Positions 12,922 through 26,024 of a stretch of DNA of 64,000 bases are shown here, in pieces. A model generated the notes under the pieces. The model ran no database searches and was not told where the DNA came from. It saw nothing but the letters and a program-made list of their open reading frames with translations. Each line of letters opens with the position of its first letter. The stretch's first letter is position 1. Location of the stretch: the NCBI RefSeq assembly GCF_051401765.1, contig NW_027480422.1:16758001-16822000 (forward strand), in the 5' to 3' direction. The stretch comes from Calliopsis andreniformis (taxonomy: Eukaryota > Arthropoda > Insecta > Hymenoptera > Andrenidae). The translations under genes were made by a program, and so were the position numbers.

Positions 12922-15900
12922 TTATGCTTCGGGCATTGACTTCTAAGGCCCTAACTATTCGATCTGGTGGAGCAACGCCCTAGAGTGAAGCCTAGGTTGT
13001 CCGGAACGTGGAAGTGACCATTACCTTCACACTGTTTGCGATTATTCATTTTATACGATGGTAAAGCTGTTGTACTTAAGTTGTATTTTATTCTTCTGGC
13101 GTTGAATTCTAAGTCCCTAGCTATTCGATCTGGTGGAGCAACGCCCTAGAGTGAAGCCTAGGTTGCCCGGAACGTAGAAATGACCATAGCTTTCACACTG
13201 GTTGCAATTAATCCTGTTACACAATGGAAACACTGTTGTATTTATATTGTATTTTATGCTTCTGGCGTTGACTTCTTAGGCCCTGACTATTCGGTCTGGT
13301 GGAGCAACGCCCTAGAGTCAAGCCTAGGTTACCCGGACCGTAGAAATGACCAGTACTTTCACACTGGTTGCAGTTATTCCTGTTATACAATAGAAAAACT
13401 GTTGCATTTTTATTGTATATTATGCTTCTAGCGTTGTATTCACAGTCCCTAACTATTCGATCTGGTGGTGCAACGCCCTGGAGTTAAGCCAAGGTTGCCC
13501 AGAACGTAGAAATGACCACAGCTCTCACAGTGGTTGCAAATATACATTATATACAATGGAAAAGCTGTTGTATTTATATTGTATTTTATGCTTCTGGCGT
13601 TGTCTTCTTAGGCCCTAGCTATTCGATCTGTTGGAGCAATGCTCTAGGGTGAAGCCTAGGTTGCCCGGAACGTAGAAATGACCATTACCTTCACACTGCT
13701 TGCAATTATACATTTTATACGATGGAGGAACTGTTATACTTATGTTGTATTTTATTCTTCTGGCGTTGAATTCTAAGTCCCTAGCTACTCGATCTGGTAG
13801 AGCAACGCCGTAGGGTGAAGCCTAGTTTACCCGAAACGTAGAAATGTCCATTAACTTCAGGCTTGTTGCAATTATTCCTGTTATACGATGAGAAAACTGT
13901 TGTATTTATCCTGTATTTTATGCTTCTGGCATTGACTTCTAAGGCCCTAACTTTTCGATGTGGTGGAGCAACCCCATAGAGCGAAACCTAGGTTGCTCGG
14001 AACGTAGAAATGACCATTACTTTCTCACTGGTTGCAACTATTCATTCTATACGACGGAAAAACTGTTGTACATATATCGTATTTTATGCTTCTGGCGTTG
14101 ACTTCTAAGGCCCTAACTATTCGATGTGGTGGAGCAACGCCCTAGAGTGAAGCCTAGGTTGCCCGGAACGTAGAAATGACCATAGCTTTCACACTGGTTG
14201 CAATTATTCCTGTTATACAAGGGAAAAACTGTTGTACTTATATTGTATTTTATGCTTCTGGCGTTGACTTCTTAGGTCCTAACTATTCGATCTGGTGGAG
14301 CAACGCCATAGAGCGAAACCTAGGTTGCTCGGAACGTAGAAATGACCATTACTTGCACACTGGTGGCAATTATTCATTCTATACGATGGAAAAACTGTTG
14401 TACATATATCGTATTTTATGCTTCTGGCGATGACTTCTTACTACCTAACTATTCGATCTGGTAGAGCAAGGTCCTAGAGTGAAGCCTAGATTGTCCGGAA
14501 CGTAGAAATGACCATTACCTTCACACTGGTTGCATTTATTCCTCTTATACGATGGAAAAACTGTTGTATTTTTATTGTATTCTATGCTTCTGGCGTTGAC
14601 TTCTTAGGCCCTAACTATTCGATCTGGTGGAGCAACGCCCTAGAGTGAAGCCTAGGTTGCCCGGAACGTAGAAATGACCATTACCATCACACTTGTTGCA
14701 ATGACTTGTGTTATACGATGGAAAAACTGTTGAATTTATTTTATATTTTATCTTCTTGCATTGACTTCATAGGCCCTAACTATTCGATGTGGTGGACCAA
14801 CGCCCTTGAGTGAAGCCTAGGTTGCCCGGAACGTAGAAATGACCATAGCTTTCACACTGGTTGCAATTATTCGTTTTATACGATGGAAAAACTGTTGCAT
14901 TTATTTTGTATTTGGTGCTCCTGGCGTTGACTTCTTAGGCCCTAGCTATTGGATCTGGTGGACCAACGCCCTAGAGTGAAGCCTAGGTTGCCCGGAACGT
15001 AGAAATGACCTTTACTTTCACACTGTTTGAAGATATACATTATATACGATGGTATAACTGTTGTACCTGGGTTGTATTTTATGCTTCTGGCCTTGACTTC
15101 TAAGGCCCTAACTATGCGATGTGGTGGAGCAACGCCCTAGAGTGAAACCTAGGTTGCCCGGAACGTAGAAATGACCATAGCTTTCACACTGGTTGCAATT
15201 ATTCCTGTTATACAAGGGAAACACTGTTGTATTTATATTGTATTTTATGCTTCTGGCGTTGACCTCTTAGGCCATAACTATTCGATCTGGTGGAGCAACA
15301 CCCTAGAGTGAAGACTAGGTTACCCGGAACGTAGAAATGACATTTACTTTCACACTGTTTGCAAATATACATTATATACGATGGAAAAGCTGTTGTATTT
15401 ATATGGTATTTTATGCTTCTGGCGTTGACTTCTTAGGCCCTAACTTTTCGATGTGGTGGAGCAACGCCATAGACCGAAACCTAGGTTGCTCGGAACGTAG
15501 AAATGACCATCACTTGCACACTGGTTGCAATCATTCATTCTATACGATGGAAAAACTGTTGTACATATATCGTATTTTATGCTTCTGGCGTTGACTTCTT
15601 AGGCCCTAACTATTCGATCTAGTGGAGCAACGCCCTATCGTGAAGCCTCGGTTGCCCGGAACATAGAAATGACCATTACTTCCACACTGTTTGCAATTAT
15701 TCATATTATACAGTGGAAAAACTGTTGTATTTATATTGTATTTTATGCTTCTGGCATTGTCTTCTAAGGCGCTAACTATTCGATGTGGTGGACCAACGCC
15801 CTTGAGTGAAGCCTAGGTTGCCCGGAACGTAGAAATGACCATAGCTTTCACACTGGATGCAATTATTCCTGTTATACAAGGGAAAAACAGTTGTACTTAT

Positions 15901-18366
15901 ATTGCATTTTATGCTTCTGGCGTTGACTTCTTAGGTCCTAACTATTCGATCTGTTGGAGCAACGCCATAGAGCGAAACCTAGGTTGCTCGGAACGTAGAA
16001 ATGACCATTACTTGCACACTGGTGGCAATTATTCATTCTATACGATGGAAAAACTGTTGTACATATATCGTATTTTATGCTTCTGGCGATGACTTCTTAC
16101 TACCTAACTATTCGATCTGGTAGAGCAAGGTCCTAGAGTGAAGCCTAGATTGTCCGGAACGTAGAAATGACCATTACCTTCACACTGGTTGCAGTTATTC
16201 CTCTTATACGATGGAAAAACTGTTGTATTTTTATTGTATTCTATGCTTCTGGCGTTGACTTCTTAGGCCCTAACTATTCGATCTGGTGGAGCAACGCCCT
16301 AGAGTGAAGCCTAGGTTGCCCGGAACGTAGAAATGACCATTACCATCACACTTGTTGCAATGACTTGTGTTATACGATGGAAAAACTGTTGAATTTATTT
16401 TGTATTTTATCTTCTTGCATTGACTTCATAGGCCCTAACTATGCGATCTGGTGGACCAACGCCATAGAGGGAAGCCTAGGTTGCCCGGAACATAGAAATG
16501 ACCATAACTTTTACACTGGTTGCAATGATTCGTTCTACACAATGGAAAAACTGTTCTATTTATTTTGTATTTCATGCTTCGGGCGTTGACTTCTAAGGCT
16601 CTATCCATTCGACCTGGTGGAGCGACGCCCTACAGTTAAGCCTAGGTTGCCCGGAACGTAGAAATGACCTTTACTTTCACACTGTTTGCAAATATACATT
16701 ATATACGATGGAAAAGCTGTTGTATTTATATTGTATTTTATGCTTCTGGCGTTGACTTCTTAGGCCCTAACTATTCGATCTGGTAGAACAACGCCCTAGA
16801 GTGAAGCCTAGGTTGCCCGGAACGTAGAAATGTCCTTTGCTTTCACACTGTTTGCAAATGTACATTATATACGATGGAAAAGCTGTTGTATTTATATTCT
16901 ATTTTATGCTTCTGGCGTTGACTTCTTAGGCCCTAACTATTCGATCTGGTAGAACAACGCCCTAGAGTGAAGCCTAGGTTGCCCGGAACGTAGAAATATC
17001 CTTTACTTTCACACTGTTTGCAAATATACATTATATACGATGGAAAAGCTGTTGTATTTATATTGTATTTTATGCTTCTGGCGTTGTCTCCTTAGGCCCT
17101 AACTATTCGATCTGGTGGAGCAATGCTCTAGAGTGAAGCCTAGATTGCCTGGAACGTAGAAATGACCATAACTTTCACACTGGTTGCAATTATTCGTTCT
17201 ATACAATGGAAAAACTGTTCTATTTATTTTGTATTTCATGATTCGGGCGTTGACTTCTAAGGCCGTAACTATTCGATCTGCTGGAGCGACGCCCTACAGT
17301 TAAGCCTAGGTTGCCCGGAACGCAGAAATGACATTTACTTTCACACTGTTTGCAAATATACATTATATACGATGGAAAAGCTGTTGTATTTATATTGTAT
17401 TTTATGCTTCTGGAGTTGACTTCTAAGGCCGTAACTATTCGATGTGATGGAGCAACGCCCAAGAGTGAAGCCTAGGTTACCCGGAACGTAGAACTGACCA
17501 GTACTTTCACACTGGTTGCAGTTATTCCTGTTATTCGACGGAAAAACTTTTGCATTTTTATTGTATTTTATGTTTCTTGCGTTGCATTCTAAGTCCCTAA
17601 CTATGCGATCTGGTGGAGCAACGCCCTACAGTTAAGTCTAGGTTGACCGGAACGTGGAAGTGACCATTACCTTCAAACTGTTTGCGATTATTCATCTAAT
17701 ACGATGGTAAAACTGTTGTACTTAACTTGTATTTTATTCTTCTGGCGTTGAATTCTAAGTCCCTAGCTATTCGATCTGGTGGAGCAACGCCCTAGAGTGA
17801 AGCCTAGGTTACCCGAAACGTAGAAATGACCATTACCTTCAGGCTTGTTGCAATTATTCCTGTTATACGATGAAAAAACTGTTGTATTTATATTGTATTT
17901 TATGCTTCTGGCATTGACTTCTAAGGCCCTAACTATTCGATGTGGTGGAGCAACGCCATGTAGCGAAACCTAGGTTGCTCGGAACGTATAAATGACCATT
18001 ACTTGCACACAGGTTGCAATTCTCCGTTTTATACGATGGAAAAACTGTGGTACTTATATTGTATTTAATGCTTCTGGCGTTTGCTTCTCAGGCCCTTACA
18101 ATTCGATCTGGTGGAACAACGCCGTAGATTGAAGCCTAGGATGCCCGGAACGTAGAAATGACTATCACTTTCACACTGGTTGCAATTATTCCAGTTATAC
18201 GATGGACAAACTGTTGGATTTCTATTGTACTTTATGCTTCTGGCGTTGACTTCTAAGGCCCTAACTATTCGATCTGGTGGAGCAACGCCCTAGGCTGAAG
18301 CCTAGGTTGCCCGGGACGTAGAAATGACCATAACTATCAGACTGGTTGCAATTATTCGTTTTATAC
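12922..18366 (+). repeat. 5.4-kb segmental duplication, copy 2
   Basis: Second copy of 1,306-6,586, containing block A copy 3 at its right end (16,927-18,366). It carries one additional monomer at about 14,592-14,756, which accounts for the longer size. Scattered differences include TGGATGCAATTATTCC against TGGTTGCAATTATTCC near 15,855. Similarity to copy 1 extends left only through sequence also present at about 8,980-9,106. Confidence 0.85.
14592..14756 (+). repeat. Single-monomer insertion/deletion difference between duplicate copies
   Basis: At 2,971 copy 1 reads CTATGCTTCTTGCATTGAC. At the matching place copy 2 reads CTATGCTTCTGGCGTTGAC, runs through one further monomer, and only then reaches TATCTTCTTGCATTGAC. 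The extra 165 bp (with CTTGTTGCAATGACTTGTG) resembles the monomers at about 4,475-4,640 and 16,255-16,420. Copy 1 looks like a fusion at CTTCT of two neighbouring monomers. A one-monomer loss in copy 1 by unequal exchange is the simplest reading, but a gain in copy 2 is possible. Confidence 0.75.
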
Positions 18367-21300
18367 CATGGAAAAACTGTTGCATTTTTATTGTATTTTA
18401 TGCTTCTGGCGTTGTATTCAAAGTCCCTAACTATTCTATCTGGTGGAGCAACGCCCTGGAGTTAAGCCAAGGTTGCCCGGAACGTAGAAATGACCATAAC
18501 TTTTACACTGGTTGCAATTATTCGTTCTATACAATCGAAAAACTGTTCTATTTATCTTGTATTTCATGCTTTGGGCGTTGACTTCTAAGGCCCTTACTAT
18601 TCGATCTGGTGGAGCGACGCCATACAGTTAAGCCTAGGTTGCCCGGAACGTAGAAATGACCTTTACTTTCACACTGTTCGCAAATATACATTATATACGA
18701 TGGAAAAGCTGTTGTATTTATATTGTATTTTATGCTTCTGGCGTTGTCTTCTTAGGCCCTAACTATTCGATTTGGTGGCGCAATGCTCTAGAGTGAAGCC
18801 TAGGTTTCCCGGAACGTAGAAATGACCATTACCTTCACACTGCTTGCAATTATACATTTTATACGATGGAAGAACTGTTATACTTATGTTGTATTTTATC
18901 CTTCTGGCGTTGAATTCTAAGTCCCTAGCTATTCGATCTGGTGGAGCAACGCCCTAGAGTGAAGCCTAGGTTACCCGAAACGTAGAAATGACCATGACTT
19001 TCACACTGGTTGCAATTATTCGTTCTATACAATGGAAAAACTGTTCTATTTGTTTTGTATTTCATGATTCGGGCGTTGACTTCTAAGGCCCTAACTATTC
19101 GATCTGCTGGAGCGACGCCCTACAGTTAGGCCTAGGTTGCCCGGAACGTAGAAATGACCTTTACTTTCACACTGTTTGCAAATATACATTATATACGATG
19201 GAAAAGCTGTTGTATTTATATTGTATTTTATGCTTCTGGCGTTGTCTTCTTAGGCCCTAACTGTTGGATCTGGTGGAGCAATGCTCTAGAGTGAAGCCTA
19301 TGTTGCCCGGAATGTGGAAATGACCATTACCTTCAGGCTTGTTGAAATTATTCCTGTTATACGATGAAAAAACTGTTGTATTTGTATTGTATTTTATAGT
19401 TATGGCGTTGTCTTCTAGGGCCGTAGCTATACGATATGGTTGAGCAACGCCCTAGAGTGAAGCCTGGGTTGCCCGGAACGTAGAAATGACCATAGCCTTC
19501 ATACTGGTTGCAATTATTCGTTTTATACGATGGAAAAACTGTTGTATTTATTTTGTATTTTATAGTTATGGCGTTGTCTTCTAGGGCCCTAACTACTCGA
19601 TCTGTTAGAACAACACCCTACAGTTAAGCCTAGGTTGCCCGGAACGTAGAAATGACCTTTACTTTCACACTGTTTGCAAATATACATTATATACGATGGA
19701 AAACCTGTTGTATTTATATTGTATTTTATGCTTCTGGCGTTGTCTTCTTAGGCCCTAACTATTGGATCTGGTGGAGCAATGCTCTAGAGTGAAGCCTATG
19801 TTGCCCGGAATGTGGAAATGACCATTACCTTCAGGCTTGTTGCAATTATTCCTGTTATACGATGAAAAAACTGTTGTATTTATATTGTATTTTATGCTTC
19901 TGGCATTGACTTCAAAGGCCCTAACTATTCGATGTGGTGGAGCAACGCCATAGAGCGAAACCTAGGTTGCTCGGAACGTAGAAATGACCATTACTTGCGC
20001 ACTGGTTGTAATTATTTATTCTATACGATGGAAAAACTGTTGTACATATATCGTATTTTATGCTTCTGGCGTTGACTTCTAAGGCCCTAACCATTCGATG
20101 TGGTGGAGCAACGCCCTAGAGTGGAGCCTAGGTTGCCCGGAACGTGGAAATGACCATAGCTTTCACACTGGTTGCAATTATTCCTGTTATACAAGGGAAA
20201 AACTGTTGTACTTATATTGTATTTTAAGCTTCTGGCGTTGACTTCTTAGGCCCTAACTATTCGACCTGGTGGAGCAGCGCCCTAGACTGAAGCCTAGGTT
20301 GTCCGGAACGTGGAAGTGACCATTACCTTCACACTGTTTGCGATTATTCATTTTATACGATGGTAAAGCTGTTGTACTTAAATTGTATTTGATTCTTCTG
20401 GCGTTGAATTCTAAGTCCCTAGCTATTCAATCTGGTGGCGCAACGGCCTGGAGTGATGCCTAGGCTACCCGGAACGTAGAAGTGACCAGGACTTTCACAC
20501 TGGTTCCAGTTATACCTGTTATACAATGGAAAAACTGTTGCATTTTTATTGTATTTTATGCTTCTGGCGTTGTATTCAAAGTCCCTAACTATTGGATCTG
20601 ATGGAGCAACGCCCTGGAGTTAAGCCAAGGTTGCCCGGAACGTAGAAATGACCAAAACTTTTACACTGGTTGCAATGATTCGTTCTATACAATGGAAAAA
20701 CTGTTCTATTTATTTTGTATTTCATGCTTCGGGCGTTGACTTCTAAGGCCCTATCCATTCGATCTGGTGGAGCGACGCCCTACAGTTAAGCCTAGGTTGC
20801 CCAGAACGTAGAAATGACCTTTACTTTCACACTGTTTGCAAATATACATTATATTCGATGGAAAAGCTGTTGTATTTATATTGTATTTTATGCTTCTGGC
20901 GTTGACTTCTTAGGCCCTAACTATTCGCTCTGGTAGAACAACGCCCTAGAGTGAAGCCTAGGTTGCCCGGAACGTAGAAATGACCTTTACTTTCACACTG
21001 TTTGCAAATATACATTATATACGATGGAAAAGCTGTTGTATTTATATTGTATTTTATGCTTCTGGCGTTGTCTCCTTAGGCCCTAACTATTCGATCTGGT
21101 GGAGCAATGCTCTAGAGTGAAGCCTAGGTTGCCCGGAACGTAGAAATGCCCATTACCCTCAAACTGTTTGCGATTATTCATTTAATACGATGGTAAAACT
21201 GTTCTACTTAAGTTGTATTTTATTCTTCTGGCGTTGAATTCTAAGTCCCTAGCTATTCGATCTGGTGGAGGAACGCCCTGGAGTGAAGCCTAGGCTACCC

Positions 21301-23400
21301 GGAACGTAGAAGTGACCAGTACTTTCACACTGGCTTCAGTTATTCCTGTTATACAATGGAAAAACTGTTGCATTTTTATTGTATTTTATGCTTCTGGCGT
21401 TGTATTCAAAGTCCCTAACTATTGGATCTGGTGGAGCAACGCCCTGGAGTTAAGCCTAGGTTGCCTGGAACGTAGAAATGACCATAACTTTCACACTGGT
21501 TGCAATTATTCGTTCTATACAATGGAAAAACTGTTCTATTTATTTTGTATTTCATGATTCGGGCGTTGGCTTCTAAGGCCGTAACTATTCGATCTGCTGG
21601 AGCGACGCCCTACAGTTAAGCCTAGGTTGCCCGGAACGTAGAAATGACATTTACTTTCACACTGTTTGCAAACATACATTATATACGATGGAAAAGCTGT
21701 TGTATTTATATTGTATTTTATGCTTCTGGCGTTGTCTTCTTAGGCCCTAACTATTCGATCTGGTGGAGCAATGCTCTAGAGTGAAGCCTATGTTGCCCGG
21801 AATGTAGAAATGACCATTACCTTCAGGCTTGTTGCAATTATTCCTGTTATACGATGTAAAAACTGTTGTATTTATATTGTATTTTATGCTTCTGGCATTG
21901 ACTTCTAAGGCCCTAACTATTCGATGTGGTGGAGCAACGCCATAGACCGAAACCTAGGTTGCTCGGAACGTAGAAATGACCATATCTTTCACACTGGTTG
22001 CAATTATTCCTGTTATACAAGGGAAAAACTGTTGTACTTATATTGTATTTTATGCTTCTGGCGTTGACTTCTTAGGCCCTAACTATTCGATGTGGTGGAG
22101 CAACGCCATGGAGCGAAACCTAGGTTGCTCGGAACGTATAAATGACCATTACTTGCACACTGGTTGCAATTATCCGTTTTATACGATGGAAAAACTGTGG
22201 TACTTATATTGTATTTAATGCTTCTGGCGTTTGCTTCTCAGGCCCTTACAATTCGATCTGGTGGAACAACGCCGTAGATTGAAGCCTAGGATGCCCGGAA
22301 CGTAGAAATGACTATCACTTTCACACTGGTTGCAATTATTCCAGTTATACGATGGACAAACTGTTGGATTTCTGTTGTACTTTATGCTTCTGGCGTTGAC
22401 TTCTAAGGCCCTAACTATTCGATCTGGTGGAGCAACGCCCTAGGCTGAAGCCTAGGTTGCCCGCGACGTAGAAATGACCATAACTATCAGACTGGTTGCA
22501 ATTATTCGTTTTATACGATGGGAAGTCTGTTGTATTTATATTGTATTTTATAGTTATGGCGTTGTCTTCTAGGGCCGTAGGTATTCGATGTGGTTGAGCA
22601 ACGCCCTAGAGAGAAGGCTAGGTTGCCCGGAACGTAGAAGTGACCATAGCTTTCATACTGGTTGCAATTATTCGTTTTATACGATAGAAAAACTGTTGTA
22701 TTTTTATTTTATTTTATGCTTCACGCGTTGACTTCCTAGGCCTTAGCTATACGATGTGGTGGAGCAACGCCCTAGAGTGAAGCCTAGGTTGCCCGGAACG
22801 TAGAAATGACCATTACTTTCACACTGGTTGCAGTTATTCCTGTTATACAATGGAAAAAGTGTTGCATTTTTATTGTATTTTATGCTTCTGGCGTTGTATT
22901 CAAAGTCCCTAACTATTAGATCTGGTGGAGCAACGCCCTGGAGTTAAGACAATGTTGCCCGGAACGTAGAAATGACCATAACTTTTACACTGGCTGCAAT
23001 TATTCGTTCTATACAATCGAAAAGCTGTTCTATTTATTTTGTATTTCATGCTTCGGGCGTTGACTTCTAAGGCCCTTACTATTCGATCTGGTGGAGCGAC
23101 GCTATACAGTTAAGCCTAGGTTGCCCGGAACGTAGAAATGACCTTTACTTTCACACTGTTTGCAAATATACATTATATACGATGGAAAAGCTGTTGTATT
23201 TATATTGTATTTTATGCTTCTGGCGTTGACTTCTTAGGCCCTAACTATTCGATCTGGTGGAACAACGCCCTAGAGTGAAGCCTAGGTTGCCCGGAACGTA
23301 GAAATTACCTTTACTTTCACACTGTTTGCAAATATACATTATATACGATGGAAAAGCTGTTGTATTTATATTGTATTTTATGCTTCGGGCGATGTCTTCA
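18367..23400 (+). repeat. Mosaic satellite region with 3- and 5-monomer duplications
   Basis: About 30 forward monomers drawing on variants seen in 1-18 kb, in new orders. A three-monomer duplication links 19,136-19,400 with 19,634-19,898 (offset 498 bp, marker AATGTGGAAATGACC after GCTCTAGAGTGAAGCC). A five-monomer duplication links the stretches around 20,481 and 21,311 (offset 830 bp, marker GGCTACCCGGAACGTAGAAG). Positions 22,138-22,721 repeat 6,207-6,790. The TACATTATATACG class of monomer is frequent here. Nothing non-satellite was seen. Confidence 0.75.
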
Positions 23401-26024
23401 AAGACCCTAACTATTCGATCTGGTGGAGCAACGCCCTAGAGTGAAGCCTAGGTTGCCCGGAACGTAGAAATGACTATCACTTTCACACTGGTTGCAATTA
23501 TTCGTGTTATACGATGGAAAAACTGTTGCATTCTTATTGTATTTTATGCTTCGGTCGTTGACTTCTAAGTCGCTAGCTATTCGATCTGGTGGATCAACGT
23601 CGTAGAGTGAAGCCTAGGTTGCCCGGAACGTAAAAATGGCCATTACATCCACACTGTTTGCAATCATTCATTTTATACGATGAAAAAACTGTTGTATTTA
23701 TATTGCATTTTATGCTTCTGGCGTTGACTTCTAAGGCCGTAGCTATTCGATGTGGTGGACCAACTCCCTAGAGTGAAGCCTAGGTTGCCCGGAACGTAGA
23801 AATGACTATCACTTTCACATTGGTTGCAATTATTCGTTTTATACGGTGGAACAGCTGTTGTATTTACATTCTGTTATATGCTTCTGGCGTTGACTTCTGA
23901 GGCCCTAACTATTCGATCTGGTGGACCAATGCCCTAGAGCGAAGTCTAGGTTGCCCGGAACGTGGACATGACCATCACTTTCACACTGGTTGCAATCACT
24001 CCTGTTATACGATGGAAAAACTGTTGTATCTTTATGGTATTTTATGCTTCGGGCGTTGACTTCCAAGGCCCTAACAATTCGATGTGGTGGAACAACGACC
24101 TAGAGTGAAGCCTAGGTTGCCCGGAACGTAGAGATGACCATCACTTTCACACTGGTTGCAATTACACCTGTTATACGATGGAAAAACTGTTGCATTTGTT
24201 TTGTGTTTTACGCTTCTGGCGTTGACCTCTAAGGCCCTAACAATTCGATCTGGTGGAACAACGCACTAGAGTGATGCCTAGGTTGCCCGGAACGTAGAAA
24301 TGACCATTACCTTCACACCGATTGCAATTATTCGTTTCATACGATGGAAAAACTGTTGTATCTGTTTTGTATTTTATGATTCTGGCGTTGAGTTCCAAGG
24401 CCCTAACAATTTGATGTTGTGGAACAACGCCCTAGAGTGAAGCCTAGGTTGCCCGGAGCGTAGAAATGACTATCACTTTCACATTGGCTGCAATTATTCG
24501 TTTTATACGATGGATCGGCGGTCGTATTTATATTCTGTTTTATGCTTCTGGCGTTGACTTCCTAGGCCCTAACTATTCGATCTGGTGAAGCAACGCCCTA
24601 GAGCGAACCCTAGGTTGCGCCGAACGTAGAAATGACCATTACCTTCACACTGATTGCAAGTATTCATTTTATGCGATGGAAAAACAGTTGTATTTTTATA
24701 GTATTTTATGCTCCGGGTGTAGACTTCTAAGGCCCTAGCTATTCGATCTGGTGGAGCAACGCCCTAGAGTGAAGCCTAGTTTGCCCGGAACGTAGAAATG
24801 ACTATCACCTTCACACTGGTACAATTATTCCTGTTAAACGATGGAAAAACTGTTGTATTTTTATTGTATTTTATGCTTCTGCCGTTGAATTCTAAGTCCC
24901 TAACAATTCGAGTTGGAGGAACAACGCCCTAGAGTGAAGCCTAGGTCGCCCAGAGCGTAGAAATGACCATCACTTTCACACTGGTTGCAATTACTCCTGT
25001 TATACGTTGGAAAAACCGTTGTAGTTATATTGTATGTTACGCTTCTGGCGTTGACTTCTTAGGCCCTTTCTATTCGATCTGGTGGAACAACGCCCTATAT
25101 TAAATCCTAGGTTGCCCGGAACGTAGAAATGACCATAACTTTCACACCGGTTGCAATTACTCGTTTTATACGATGGAAAAACTGTTGTATTTATATTGTA
25201 TTTTATGCTTCTGGCGTTGACTTCGAAGGCCGTAGCTATTCGATGTGGTGGAGCAACTCCCAAGAGTGAAGCCTAGGTTGCCCGGAACGTAGAAATGACC
25301 ATTACTTTCACACTGGTTGCAATTATACCTGCTATACGATGAAAAGCTGTTGTATCTTCATTGTATTTTATGCTTCGGGCGTTGACTTCTAAGGCCCTAA
25401 CTATTCGATATGGTGGAGAAACGCCCTAGTCTGAAGCCTAGGTTGCCCGGAACGTAGAAATGACCATTACTTTCACACTGATTGCAATTATTCGTTTTAT
25501 ACGATGGAAAAGCTGTTGTATTTATATTGTGTTTTATGCTTCTGGCGTTGACTTCTTAGGGCCTAATTATCCGATCTGCATGAACAGCGCCCTGGATTGA
25601 AGCCTAGGTTGCTCGGAACGTAGAAATGACCATAACTTTCACACGGGTTGCAATTATTCGTTTTATACGATGGAAGAACTGTTGCATTTGTTTTGTATTT
25701 TATGATTCTGGCGTTGACTTCCAAGGCCCTAACAATTCGATGTGGTGGAACAACGACCTAGAGTGAAGCCTAGGTTGCCCTGAACGTAGAAATGAGCACC
25801 ACTTTCACACTGGTTGCAATTACTCCTCTTATACGATGGAAAAACTGTTGTATCTTTATTGTATTTTATGCTTCGGGCGTTGACTTCTAAATTCCCAGCT
25901 ACTCGATCTGGTGGTGCAACGCCCTAGAGTGAACCCTAGGTTGCCCGGAACGTAGAAATGACCACCACTTTCACACTGGTTGCAATTACTCCTCTTATAC
26001 GATGGAAAAACTGTTGTATCTTTA
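23400..26024 (+). repeat. More divergent forward monomers
   Basis: About 16 monomers with fewer long duplications. Positions 24,240-24,800 resemble the 6-monomer HOR to the right: offset 1,990 bp, then 2,157 bp after one monomer is skipped. The markers are CACACCGATTGCAATTATTC and ATTCGATGTTGTGG-type text. Positions around 25,790-26,020 contain a near-identical adjacent monomer pair (CCACTTTCACACTGG, TTACTCCTCTTATACG, TTCTAAATTCC). One monomer at about 24,810-24,830 is short in the CACACTGGTACAATTATTCC segment, having lost a few bases. Confidence 0.7.
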
